43,605 nt of DNA from Ureaplasma sp. Hg1 (GTDB lineage: Bacteria; Bacillota_I; Bacilli_A; Mycoplasmatales; Mycoplasmoidaceae): NCBI GenBank assembly GCA_021378535.1, contig JAACJV010000005.1:1-43605 (forward strand). The letters are read 5' to 3'. The notes under the pieces are model-generated. The model was not told the origin of the DNA and made no database searches. It saw only the letters and a list, made by a program, of their open reading frames with translations. Below, piece by piece: positions 1-11,150 of this stretch. Both the position numbers and the translations under genes were made by a program. Each line of letters opens with the position of its first letter. The stretch's first letter is position 1.

Positions 1-232
1 TATTACAAAGTGTTTTAAAAAAATTTAATATTATTGGTTAGGGATTATAAAAAGCATTCAAAAAACTTCTTGGTATGTTTGCTTCAAATAGAATTGATAA
101 ATTATAAATGGAAATAATGCAAATTACCTAACAATGTATAGTCTTAGCAATAACGCTCTTTTAGAGTTATGTTAAAATAATATTATTGAATATCTATTAT
201 ATATAGATACCAAATAAACACAAGAGGCTATT
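1..232. other. Gene-free left edge with the leader of the first surface-protein gene
   Basis: No reading frame of useful length is visible on either strand. An inverted repeat lies at 191-209 (TATCTAT, a 5-nt spacer, ATAGATA), about 20 nt before the AGAGG ribosome binding site of the gene starting at 233. It could be an operator or a 5' hairpin. Anything further upstream is cut off by the window edge. Confidence 0.5.
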
Positions 233-3200
233 ATGAAAAATCATTATATTAAAAAAATTTGTATATTTTCGTCACTAATCGGAATTCCTATTATTAGTTA
301 TGGCGCATATTTAGGTTTGCAAATAAGTAACGCAAATACTAGTGTTACAAACTCTAGTAGTGCTTTAACGAATTTGCAAACAACTGCTGACACTGCGTCT
401 AATTCACAATCAAATAGCAAACAAATTGGGCAACAAAAAAATATAACAAAATTTAATAGCGGTTATGATTTTAATTTTAATAATAACATGGATAATATTA
501 CCTCGTTTTTATATAATAGTAAAATCCATTATATTGCAAATAACAAAGATAATACAGGGATTTTGGTTTATGATGATTCTTATAATTTAATTGCTTCATC
601 ATTTATTAGTGACATGGCAATCGGATCAAAACAAGCAACGCTTATTAGTGACGTAGCAACTGGTACGGATGGTCAATATGTTTATATGTCTGTAAGTTAT
701 ATTACAAGGACTACACGTTTTGGAGCTTTCTGAAAACTAGATATCTCAAATAATACAACATCATTAATTGCTGAAATACCTCTAAGTAAATCAAGTTATG
801 GTGGCAATGCACATGATGATTTTAATTCTTGTAATGCTATTGGTGTAATTCCCGCAACATCTGGTGATATGATTATTGGTTTCCCAGAATGGATTGCGGG
901 CACGACAGCTTGTTCACAATATATCGATTATGTTGTAATGAATCCAAAAACCAAGCATGTATATTGCCATAGTGATAGTTCAGGACTTTTATTTTCTCTT
1001 TCATTAAATAGAAGAATTATGGTTCAAGATTTTTATATTTCAAGATCAAGCATAACCAACACTTATGACATGCAAATTTATGGTCGTTCGCGGGATACTG
1101 GTTGGAGTGATAATACTATTTTTAATAAAGCATGAATTTCATTTGATTCAACTTTTACTATGACCGTTAAAAACACAGGTCATGATTTATCGAAAACCTT
1201 AAATAATTGGAACCCTTCTAACGATAGATCTGGACAAAATTATGCATCACCTTTATTGTATGATCATTTTGGAGCTTTAACAACGCGGCCGCAATATACG
1301 ACTGCTTTTGTTAAATATCCTGATAGTAGCCACACCGACACTGAAATGGTAACCTTTGACAAAAATAGTGCTCCGAGCGGTGGTAATGTTGATCAAAACC
1401 CTGTGATATATAAAACTAATAAAAGTAGACTTAATGTTCAAGGGGAAATAAATAAAGATGCTAGCGCTAAATTTTCTCTATTATCGAACGATAAATCTGT
1501 CGCTAATAATAATCATAAAAGTATTTCTATTACTAATAATATTGATACTGATTATCATTTGCCACAAAACAACGCTAATATTGAGGGAATTAGCTGGGGC
1601 GATACCGGTGAAACTAAATTAGAATTATTCGATGGTAATGGAATGGTTAGTCAATATGACACTACTAATGACACTTATACTCTTAAAAAGGGAATTGAAT
1701 TTAAAGATAGTATTAGTCCCACTCTAAAGCATCAATTGCCAAGTCAAGTGAATGATTCTGATATTAAAAACCTAGTTCAACAAACTGGCATAACTTCAAC
1801 ACCGGCTAACACTAAAATTTCAAAAACATATAACGATAGTACAGGTGAATTGACCGTTCATATGTACGCTTATGGTGACGATGGAGTTGGTTATGATGCA
1901 ACTCACACCTACACAGGGTTTTTAACTAATGATTTTCCTAATGCAAATTGAAAAGCAACATGATTAAGTAATGGTGATAGTTCTATTGTAAAAACTCAGT
2001 TACCATCAAAAATTGATGACGCAACAATTAAAAACTGAGTTACAATCGGTTCTAATTTGAATTATTATAAAGTAAATGATCCAAAAATTGTTAAGAATGA
2101 TGATGATGGAACAATCACTATCACTTTAAGCTATGATAATTTACCAAAAGGTCTCAACAATACATACTCTAACACTTACTCTGGTTTTTACAAAATAAGT
2201 GATTATACTTTTGATTCTAGCAACTGAAGTGACTTTACTAATAAAGCAATGCTTCCTTCTCAAGTTTCAGATACAGATATTAATCATTTAATTAAAAAAC
2301 CTGCTGCAATTAAATTAGTGTCTCCTCAACCTCCAATAGTAATAACTAAAAATAATGGTAATGGCGTAATTGAGGTATCTTACGATTATACTGGTAGTAT
2401 TCCTTTACTACCAGCAGGCATTACTCTACACCCATCTCATACCTATGGAGGTTTTGAAAAATCTGGTGATTGTACAGTTGCATTAGATAGTGCTAAACTC
2501 GCTAGTTTTGATAAAAATCGACTAGCAAGTGTAGTTTCAAAAACAGAAGTCAATGCTTTATTAAAACTCTCATCCCAAATGGATGGTTTAAAGTTGTCAC
2601 CAACGACTGTTCTTAAACCAAACGATGATAAAGGTGAATTATCATTCACAGTAACCTATCAAAATGCTCCCCCAGGGATTCAAAGTGTCTATGATTTTAC
2701 TATCACAGGTTTTCAGGTTAGTTCTCTACTTGAGGTAACTAATTGAGGTGATATTTCAAATAAAGCTATGAGCCCCTTAGATTTTGATACAAATAATAAA
2801 ACAGCCGTCATTACTAAGATGCTAAATGATAAAGAAATCGTTGTTAGTTCAGCTCTTCAAAGTAAAACACCTTCTATTACATCCGACATTAATAACGCTA
2901 ATGGTACTGTTGATATCACCTTGGGATATACGATTAATAATGTAGTACATAATTTTACCCATCAATATTCAGGTTTTTATAATTTAAAAGATTATTCCGT
3001 TTCAATTGATGATAGTAAAATTGATAAAAATAAATTAGCTTCAGCAGTTACGGTTAGTGATATTCAAAGTAATTTATCAAGAAGTACCGCTGTGAATGAA
3101 TATTATAGCAACAATGAAAAAGTATCATTAAAAGCTGATGATGACCATGCAACCTTAATAGCTACAGTTACATACAAGGATCTTGAATCGTTGGGTGTCC

Positions 3201-3673
3201 CTTACACCTTTAGTTTGAAATTAACTGATTTTAATTTCAAGATAGCAGCTCCATCGAATAATATTTGAATTTATGTCGGAGCAGGTGCAGGTGCAGCAGT
3301 TCTTTTAATTATCTTTGCTACAGCTATAATAATCACAAAGAAGAAAAAATCAAGTCGTACAAATAGAAACTCAAATCGTAACAATAGAGACTCAAGTCGT
3401 AGACCAGAGAATTCAAGTCGTACGCATAGAAGTTCAAGCAGTAGAACAGGAAGTTCAAGTTATAAACCTGAAAACCTAAGTCATACAAATAGAAGTTCAA
3501 ATAGTAGAACAGGAAGTTCAAGTTATAAACCTGAAAACCTAAGTCATAGAAATAAAAAATCAGATATGAGCAAAGCAACGCCGAGTCGTACAAGCAGAAG
3601 TTCGGACCATAGAAGTGATGATCCAAAACTTAGAAATAAATATGGGGCAAAGCCGAAATCACCAAGAAAGTAA
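233..3673 (+). CDS. Large modular surface protein with C-terminal membrane anchor
   Basis: An open frame of about 1146 residues under code 4, interrupted under the standard code by several UGA Trp codons. The start is ATG after AGAGGCT. The N-terminus has two lysines and a hydrophobic stretch (about residues 6-30) that looks like a signal peptide or anchor; no lipobox cysteine is present. Residues about 50-490 have no recognisable family and may be a beta-rich head. From about 490 to 1000 come repeated modules of 80-100 residues with the pattern LPSQVxDxDI, then a GELTV/GTITI strand and a YTGF/YSGF end, which resemble the mycoplasma lipoprotein-associated type-17 domain (Pfam PF04200). A hydrophobic segment (about 1013-1037) is followed by KKKK and a basic Ser/Arg/Asn-rich tail of roughly 110 residues, so the tail should be cytoplasmic. 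A paralogue lies at 13090-15615. Role inferred: host or environment contact. Binding partner unknown. Confidence 0.85.
3426..3548 (+). repeat. Two 60-nt direct repeats (63-nt period) in the surface protein tail
   Basis: Positions 3426-3485 recur at 3489-3548 with about two differences. They encode a Ser/Arg-rich unit including RTGSSSYKPENLSH. The repeat keeps the frame (63 nt = 21 codons), so copy number change would lengthen or shorten the basic tail without truncating it. Confidence 0.8.
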
Positions 3674-3775
3674 AACTTTAAATGGGTGCTAGTAGTCCAT
3701 CTAATTAGTGAATTACTCAAATGTGAAATAAAGCATTTGTAGCAAGGATGAAAGTACCATCACGTTATTTATTAA

Positions 3776-3830
3776 AACAAAAGTAAATACCAATCTTATT
3801 TTAATGTAAGTGCCGTGTTTACTTTTTGTT
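3776..3830 (+). terminator. Probable intrinsic terminator after the first surface protein gene
   Basis: The arm AAAAGTAAA (3779-3787) pairs with TTTACTTTT (3818-3826), followed by TGTTTTATT on the plus strand. The loop is long (about 30 nt), so the terminator is plausible but not strong. Confidence 0.5.
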
Positions 3831-3928
3831 TTATTAACTATAACTAATAGGTCTTCTAACCACCAAAAAAATAATAAAATTTAAAATTTTATATAAAGAA
3901 ATAGTCCTTCACATTTGATTTAAAATTA

Positions 3929-4774
3929 CTATAATTTTATATAATCAAATAACTCAAAAAGATTTGTTCCAATTTTACTACCGCATAATTCAACAACATC
4001 CGTCTCAACAAGATATTTGTTAATGCTTAAATTTTTAATATTAGTAATTGGAGAACGATTAAATAAGTGACGGTCGTCTTTTAATTTTTTATAGGAATCC
4101 TTTTTAAACTTAGTTAATTTTTTTAACTCCATCGCACTAATATATTCCCTTACGTCTAAAAAATGAAGAATTAGAAATATTTCAAAACAAGGATTACTAA
4201 TATAGAGTTTATATCCTAATTGTTCTGCCATCAAAATTGCTTCTGTTAATTGTGGTTTTAGATTAGAACCTTCATCGCGATCAACAATTAATGCTCTTAA
4301 AGTTTCCTTTTCACATTTGCTATTTTTATTAATTAAAAAAGCTTCGAAATTCTGTGAAACAAGTTGGGGGTATAGTCCTTGTAAACATTTGAAAACTTCA
4401 CTATCACTTAAAAATGAATTAAGCGATAATTGTTTAGTTGATATTTTTTTAACGTTACCTAAAAGGTTTAAATTAGGTTTGAAGGAAGATTCGAATTTTT
4501 TCCAAGTTTGATTAATAAATCCACTTTCAGTTAGAAATCAATATCCATAAAAAATCCAATAGGTTTGTTTTAATTCAATAGCCTTTATATCATTACAAAA
4601 TAATAGAGTTGCCATTTTTGTTAATTCTAGAACATTAGATAATCCAATATCAAAACAAGCGGGTTTAATATTAATTATCTGTACTTGCTTGTTTTGCACC
4701 ATTAGTTCATTGTTAAGATGGGCAAAATATGTTTGCTCAGTATCGCCTTCGCATATAATATAAATTTTCTTCAT
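3929..4774 (-). CDS. RloB-like protein (abortive-infection-associated family)
   Basis: 281 residues with one UGA Trp at residue 79. The N-terminus has the RloB pattern IICEGDTEQTYF (residues 6-17). VDRDEG (about 164-169) and SNPCFEIFLILHF (about 193-205) match the family's DRDE and NPCFE-LLHF signatures (Pfam PF13707). Acidic residues E9, E13, D165 and D167 are all present, so an active enzyme is possible. In typical RloB proteins the DRDE motif follows the EG-TE motif by roughly 80-90 residues. Here the gap is about 150, which implies an insertion around residues 80-150 with no recognised domain. RloB is known from Campylobacter restriction loci, where it can sit beside the ATPase RloA; no ATPase partner lies here. 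It faces the GNAT-PUA gene at 5055 across 280 nt. Start ATG at 4774; the upstream ribosome binding site (GAGGTT) is acceptable. Confidence 0.7.
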
Positions 4775-5054
4775 TTTTATAACCTCACTTTATAAAAAAT
4801 TATAATCTTTTACTTCCCTTAATTATAACTAATTTAGCCCTTTAATTAATAACATTAGTTTAAAGTTGTGAAACGCTTAATTTATCAATATGTATATCTA
4901 AACTATGGAAATCTTGTAATTTAATGAAGCATTATTAAAACTATATTTATTACTGCTAGCAAAACAGGAGTGTAACTTGTCTGATAAATATTATTATTTA
5001 TCATATAATTATAAATATAGTTTAAACAAACTTTATATAGATTGAGGTAATTTA
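4775..5054. promoter_or_regulatory. Divergent intergenic region between the RloB-like and GNAT-PUA genes
   Basis: 280 nt without a reading frame between two divergent start codons. It is AT-rich with several TATAAT-like strings near 4990-5010 and a good GAGGT ribosome binding site at about 5044 for the rightward gene. No operator-like palindrome stands out. Confidence 0.4.
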
Positions 5055-6122
5055 ATGAACAAGAAACTAGGCTTAGACAATATTAGAATAATGCAATTTA
5101 AAGATATTAATATTAATGATGATTTTTTTATTTCAATTAAAAAAGATTGTGAAGTATTTGAAAAATGATTTACTAAAAATAGCGAAATTAAATGCTATGT
5201 CCAAGTGGATGATGATAATGCAATTAAAGCACTATTATCTTTTGAAATTGAAAATAATTGTGATCAGGATTATACTCCAAAATTAACTGAAAAAAATTAT
5301 TTAAAAATATCGGCTTTTAAAATTGATGCTAGTGGAAAAAGAATGTGTGAAAACTTTATTGATCTAGCAATTCGTTATGCTTTAGACAAAAAAATACAAC
5401 ACATTTATTTGAATGTAAGCAATAAAGAAGAACAATTAATCAAAATGCTTAGTCAATTTGGTTTTGTTAATTATGCTAAAAATAACATAACAAGTGAAAC
5501 TATTTTTATTAAAGAATTAATATATCAAGAAAAAGAACTTAGTCTATACCGTAATTTTCCTTTTGCTAACGTTTCAAAAAGTAAATTTTTTATTTTAGGA
5601 ATTTTACCTATTTATCATTCGAAAATGTTTCCTTGATCAAAATTAAAAAATGTTCAAAACGAATACACTGAAACTCCTTTTACAAATGGAATTACAAAAA
5701 TTTATTTAGCTGGAATGAAAGGTGCTAGCGAAATAAAACATGGTGACTTATTATTCATATACAAAACAAGTGGTGGCAAAAAAGCTAAACTTTACTCGGT
5801 TATATCTTCAGCTTGTGTGGTTGAAGAATTTAGACATTTGTCGAGCTTTAAAAGTTACGAAGAATTTGCAAAATATTGTCAAATATATTCAGTTTTTTCA
5901 GAAGAAGAATTAATTGAATTCTATAAAACAAAGAAGTATCCCTATGTTATTAAGATGCTTTATATTAATAATCTTCCTAAGAAAATTAGTCGTCAAACAC
6001 TTTTTGAAAACCAAATAATTGATCCCTTAAAATATTCAGGCTTTGTTCCTTTGTCAAAAACAAAGGTAAAGCAAATCCTTAAATTAGGTGAATGTAATGA
6101 CAATAACCTTATAATTGATTAA
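5055..6122 (+). CDS. GNAT-like acetyltransferase fused to a PUA/EVE-like domain
   Basis: 355 residues, ATG after GAGGT, with UGA Trp codons near residues 38 and 195. Residues about 85-165 read like the second half of a GNAT fold: a strand (LKISAFKID), a helix with a worn acetyl-CoA loop (ASGKRMCENFIDLAIRYA), then IQHIYLNVS and a helix ending in FGFVNYAKN. Residues about 180-345 resemble the PUA-like (EVE/ASCH) fold. They start LGILPIYHSKMFPW, continue with HGDLLFIYKTSGGKKAKLYSV, and end in FVPLSKTKVKQIL. GNAT proteins carrying such a C-terminal domain exist in other bacteria, but I cannot name a function. PUA/EVE folds often bind RNA or modified bases, so acetylation or sensing of RNA is a guess. 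The canonical Q/RxxGxG/A is not well kept. Divergent from the RloB-like gene. Confidence 0.55.
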
Positions 6123-6167
6123 TTTAAATATACCATTACTTAAAAACAAACTTAAATAAATAAAAAT

Positions 6168-7526
6168 TTATCTATATCATAGACGATTAGATTTTTCAAA
6201 TCTACTAAGATAATGTAACCAATAATATAATGCTGCCATAATCATACAAACAACAATTAATACGATATTTAAGACGCCATTAATTCGCATGTAAGACATT
6301 AAAGTTTCAGAATTACTTAACACATCACCTTTAAGTCAACCGGTAAATAACGCACTTACAGTAATCCCAATCGATAAGATTGATTGATACATTCCCATCG
6401 GGGTAATCTTTTTAGTATTAAAACTATATGATAAAACAATTCCTAAAATTAAATTATAGAGAATACCATAACTAAACCCATTAAGTGCATGAATAACCAT
6501 GTAAGCGTAAGGGTTAGGATTAAAGATGACAGCAATATGGTATAAAATCCATAATCCAATAGCTAAACTAAAAATCTTACCTACACTTCACTTTTTAATT
6601 AAATAGGTTCCCATTAAAATACCAGCAATCAATTGTGCTAAACTAAAGATAACTGAAAGATAACCTTCATAAGCACTAGTTGATTCGTTTGATAATGTGC
6701 CTAACATTTGTAAGTGTAATAAACCAACGCTACCAGAATTACTAAATTTAACAAACATAATCATGAAGCCAATTAGAGCAATAATGAAATATTGCCACTT
6801 TTGGATTTTACTTTTAACTTCTTGATTATGATTAACTAAGCCAAAATGATATTGATTTTCCTTAATAAAAAATAACATAATAAAGGCAATTACAATAAAG
6901 CATAAACCAATTAATCATAAATATTTTAAGACACTAACATCCCTTAAACCATTAATCATTGAAGCACTACTTAAGACCGATTGAATGGGAGCCGTTAAAA
7001 AATTAGCTAATAAGGGTGGAATCGATAAAATCGAAACCGTTAAATACACCTTAGACTTACCGTATTGCTCTTTAAAGAGCAATTCAAACGATCCGATACA
7101 ACTAGCTCCAACTCCAACTCCAAGTGCCTGAATAACGTTTGTTGTGGTACTAGGACTAATAATAACTGGGATAAAAGTAATGAATTCAATTAGAATTGCT
7201 AAATATAAAAAAGCCTTCCTACTTTTGAAGTTATAAGCAAAATAGTCAGCGAACAAACGCATAAAGATGCCAACAAAACCATAGGCTGCTAATGCTAACC
7301 ATAAAAAATCTAAATCCAAACTTTTTTGCATTGTCCCCCGATAAGGTCGCGTTAGCATTAACGGGATTCAAAATATAGTATAAAAAATAAAGAGATATTT
7401 GTATCCCTTATTAACAAACTTAAGTCGGCTTATTATAAAAATTGAAGTAATTATTATAATAAAAAATAATATTAAATTAACTGTAATACTTGTGTCTGAT
7501 GAATTTCATGTATTTAATAAAAACAG
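6168..7526 (-). CDS. MFS-type membrane transporter
   Basis: About 450 residues with around 12 hydrophobic segments and UGA Trp codons throughout. The sequence has short charged loops typical of the major facilitator superfamily (for example FADYFAYNFKSRKAF after transmembrane segment 3) and a longer central loop near KENQYHFGLVNHNQEVKSK. It resembles the uncharacterised mycoplasma MFS group that includes MG294 of M. genitalium (from memory, unverified). Substrate unknown. The first ATG (7358) would drop a clear first membrane segment (ILFFIIIITSIFII). The frame is open up to the lepA stop, where a GAGGAG ribosome binding site precedes ATT (7532) and CTG (7526); I chose CTG for spacing. The lepA stop is only a few nt away, so translation is probably coupled to lepA. 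Confidence 0.65.
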
Positions 7527-7532
7527 ATTAAT

Positions 7533-9332
7533 CTACTCCTCACTTAATACTTTAACAAAAGCATCTTGAGGAACTTGAACATTACCTATTGCTTTTAATT
7601 TTTTCTTACCCTTTTTTTGTTGTTCTAATAGTTTCTTTTTACGGGTGATATCACCACCATAACATTTAGCTAAAACGTTCTTACGCATCGCTTTAATTGT
7701 TTCACGAGCAATAATCTTACCACCGATGGCAGCTTGAATTGGAACTTCAAATTGATGTCTTGGAATTACTTGCTTTAAACGTTCACAAATAAATTTTGAT
7801 TTACTGTAAGCAAAGTCTTTATGACAAATTAAACTTAGAGCATCAACCCTTTCCCCATTTAATAAAATATCAACTTTTACCAAACGGCCAGCTTCATAAC
7901 CAATTAAATCGTAATCCATTGTCGCATACCCTTTTGATGCTGATTTAAGGCGGTCAAAGAAATTATACATAATTTCAGCTAATGGCATTTTATAAATCAA
8001 ACGCCGTCTCGTATCATCAAGGTATTCAAGGTCCATATAAGTACCGCGGAAAGATTGACATAACTCCATGATTGAACCCAAATAGATATCTGGGGTAATG
8101 ACAACAAGTTTCACAAATGGTTCAGTTACTTTATCAATTATTGTGCGATCAGGAAAATCACTTGGGTTATCAATTTCAATTGAAGTCCCATTAGTTTTTT
8201 CAATTTTATAAATAACTGATGGCGCTGTCATGATTAATTCAATGTTATACTCACGGGCAATTCTTTCACGAATTACATCCATGTGTAATAAGCCTAGAAA
8301 ACCACAACGAACCCCAAACCCTAAGGCTTGTGATGTTTCAAATTCGTAAGTTAGTGAAGCATCAGATAAACTAATTTTTTCCATTGCTTCTTTTAAATCT
8401 TCATATTGACTAGTATCAAGTGGATATAGTCCACAATAAACCATTGGTAAAATTTTCTTGTAGCCGGGCAACGCTTTAGTTGCGGGTTGGTTAACATGCG
8501 TAATTGTATCACCGACATTAATGTCTTTAACAGTTTTAATTGCCGCTGCAATTCAACCAACTTCACCAGCAACTAGAACATCTCGATTAATAATTTTAGG
8601 TGTTCTAACACCTATCTCAGAAATAGTAAATTCCTTATTATTACTCATCATTTTAATTTTATCGCCAACTTTAATAGTACCGTTTTTAATTCTTACAAAA
8701 CATACGACACCTTTATATGAATCATAAAATGAATCAAATATTAATGCTTGCAAAGGAGCATCGTCCTTGCCATCTAATGGTGCAGGAATATGCTTTATTA
8801 TAGCTTCCATTACATCTTCGATATTAAGACCACTCTTAGCTGATATTAATGGTGCTTCACTACAATCTAAACCGATGATTTCCTCAATATCGTGTTTTAC
8901 CTTTTCAACATCAGCTGATGGTAAATCAATTTTATTAATAATGGGAATTATTTCTAAATTATTTTCTAATGCTAAATAAACGTTTGATAATGTTTGCGCT
9001 TCAATTCCTTGGGCAGCATCAACAACTAATAAAGCACCTTCACAAGCTGCTAAACTTCTTGATACTTCATAAGTGAAATCAACATGTCCTGGTGTATCGA
9101 TTAAATGAAAAATATAGGTTTGTTGATCTTTTGCTACATATTTAATTTGAACTGCATTCAATTTAATAGTGATGCCACGCTCTCTTTCAATATCCATTGA
9201 ATCAAGAATTTGATCATGCATTTCCCGTTTTGATAATGTGTTAGTAAATTCAATAATTCGATCACTTAACGTCGATTTACCGTGATCGATATGAGCTATA
9301 ATGCTAAAATTTCTAATTTGTTTCTTGTCCAT
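7533..9332 (-). CDS. lepA: Elongation factor 4 (LepA), ribosomal back-translocase GTPase
   Basis: 599 residues, the usual LepA length. The GTPase motifs are intact: AHIDHGKST (P-loop), DTPGHVDF and NKIDLP. Later come the EF4-specific segments [17 protein letters not shown] and the lysine-rich C-terminal tail with [25 protein letters not shown] Trp follows GEVG near residue 260. The start at 9332 ([14 protein letters not shown]) has AGGAG just upstream; the more distal in-frame ATG at 9356 has none, so it was not used. The protein acts on stalled or mistranslocated ribosomes in the cytoplasm. The MFS gene follows directly. Confidence 0.97.
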
Positions 9333-9515
9333 GTATACTCCTAATGTTGTATTCATATAATTTTATATAAATATGAATCAAAAGTAAAGATTAATATTAG
9401 ATAAATTAGTATCATTAGGATTAGCTTTTTATAGATTAATTTTATTGTTGCTTTACAAATAGTAAAAAATTAGCTTTAAGTGTTCCTTAAAACTAATATA
9501 TTAGTGAAAAATTAA

Positions 9516-9875
9516 CTATTTTGATGCTAAATTTTTTATGATATTTTTATACGTTGTTTTGTTGATTTTACTAATACAATCAAGTAAGCAATAAATACTT
9601 TCACTAATTATTTCAAGCGTCATTTTTTGGTCTAATTCCATTCCAACAATAAATGTTTGCAAATGATCTAACGTTTCAAATAACTCGTGATAATCATCGC
9701 AAACATCAACAATAAAATCTTCATCCATGGCCAGTGATTTATTATGTAATTTTTTTAAATTATTATTATACATACCGTTAAATTCCAATGCACTAGTAGC
9801 ATTTAAATAATTTTTTATAACAGCTATTGTAGCTTTAACGTCGTTAGTTTTCAGATTGTTTTTTGGTTGACTCAT
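9516..9875 (-). CDS. Hypothetical protein, 119 residues
   Basis: Starts at MSQPKNNLKTND with AAGGAG upstream, inside the end of the preceding gene (32-nt overlap). It is soluble and helical, with no signal peptide or membrane segment. It contains an acidic stretch (DEDFIVDVCDDYHELFETLDH). I do not recognise a family. The overlap with the 380-residue gene suggests the two products act together. Lies upstream of lepA on the same strand with a gap of about 180 nt. Confidence 0.75.
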   Translation of the reverse strand: MSQPKNNLKTNDVKATIAVIKNYLNATSALEFNGMYNNNLKKLHNKSLAMDEDFIVDVCDDYHELFETLDHLQTFIVGMELDQKMTLEIISESIYCLLDCISKINKTTYKNIIKNLASK

Positions 9876-10986
9876 TAGTCGACTCCTTGTCTTCTGCACT
9901 TATAGTTGTAGTCGGCGGATTAGTTCCGATTTTACTTAGTAAGTATGTTGCATCAATTTGATTAAAAATAAATTTAATTTGTTGGTGTAACTTTATAATA
10001 GTAGGGTTATCAATTGTTAATAAATAATCTCGTAATAGAAATTGTACCATATTTGTAACCATATCAAATACACCTTTAATGATGTCGTTTGACTCTTGTC
10101 AAAGTTGTAACTCATGCAAATTATATTGATAATAATTAGCGATATTTAAAGGTCGGTTAATAATGATGTGTGAGTTTAATCAAAAAACACTTGATGAATA
10201 TAATAGTTTACTGGCTAAAATGCTTTTAAGATGATCCTTATATTGATTCTTTTGATCATCGTTCAAATTTACAGTTTTAGAAGCATCGCGTACCATCGTA
10301 GTTTTGAATGAATCAATTGCCATTTGTACATTATTTATAAAATTAACAATTAATGAAAATAAAATATCTGGCTCTACTTCATCAAATGTTTTTGAACGCG
10401 GAGCCTCGAATTTTGGATTTTTTTCATATGGTTTAACTGTTACGAATTTTTCATTAAGACGAGTAAACAATGCAAGTATTTCATTGTAGCTTAGATATTG
10501 ATTACATAGACGCATAATTTCAGGAAAATAGATTCTTTCTATTTTATCGTGTTTATAGAAGTTGGGTCGTAGACGCTCGTTTGCATCCATTAATGAACTA
10601 ATCATAAAACTAAATATTTCATCATTTTTAATATCTTTTTTAACTTGAGATGTATCTTTTTTTTTCTTATTAATTAACACGACATATTCGCGATAAAGTA
10701 ACATTAATGATTTTTGTTGTCATTGTTTAATTTTATTTGTATTGTCAATTGTGCTCGGCATACTCGCAATGATGCTTTTAGTTGAATCCAAATTTAATTC
10801 ACTAAAAACATCCGGATTAATTGAATTAACAGTTTTATCAATAAAAGCTTGCTTACGATTATCAGTTGTTTGCAATTGAATTGTATTAATAATTTTTAAA
10901 GCTTTTTTAATATAATTAAAATTAAATTCATTTCTTGTCGCATCAGGATGTAAGTCTCATTTTAAAGTAACTTCACTTTTATTCAT
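9844..10986 (-). CDS. Hypothetical protein, 380 residues
   Basis: Start ATG (MNKSEVTLKWDLHPDATRNE) after GGAGAA. UGA Trp codons occur at several places (for example SSSVFWLNSH). The protein is helical, soluble, rich in Lys, Asn and Asp, without a signal peptide. The C-terminus ends in a polar tail (EDKESTNESTKKQSEN). No family recognised. The ribosome binding site of the downstream 119-residue gene lies inside this reading frame, indicating translational coupling. Confidence 0.75.
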
Positions 10987-11116
10987 AGCATTCTCCACTT
11001 ATCATATTTATATCTATTATAGCATATATTTAACGCCACAATTAATGACACTCGTGCATAATAACGAAAAATATAAAAGACCTTTTTATTTTACAAATAA
11101 TTTTATTTAATCTATG

Positions 11117-11146
11117 TGAAAAAAAAGAACCCATTCGGGTTCTTTT
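11117..11146 (-). terminator. Intrinsic terminator of the infC-rpmI-rplT operon
   Basis: A 10-bp stem (AAAAGAACCC at 11123-11132 with GGGTTCTTTT at 11137-11146) and a 4-nt loop. Read on the minus strand it ends in a run of T, a few nt after the rplT stop. Confidence 0.9.
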
Positions 11147-11150
11147 GATT

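Noticed and set aside
3333-3626. Minus-strand frame of 97 residues with YDLNF-like repeats
   Set aside because: It is the antisense of the Ser/Arg-rich repeated tail of the surface protein and has no ribosome binding site.
233-3673. Many adjacent short frames in the same phase, looking like a decayed gene
   Set aside because: They join through UGA codons, which read Trp here; the same happens in undoubted genes such as lepA, infC and lpdA.
8521-8979. Plus-strand frames opposite lepA
   Set aside because: Antisense shadows of a strongly conserved gene, without start signals.
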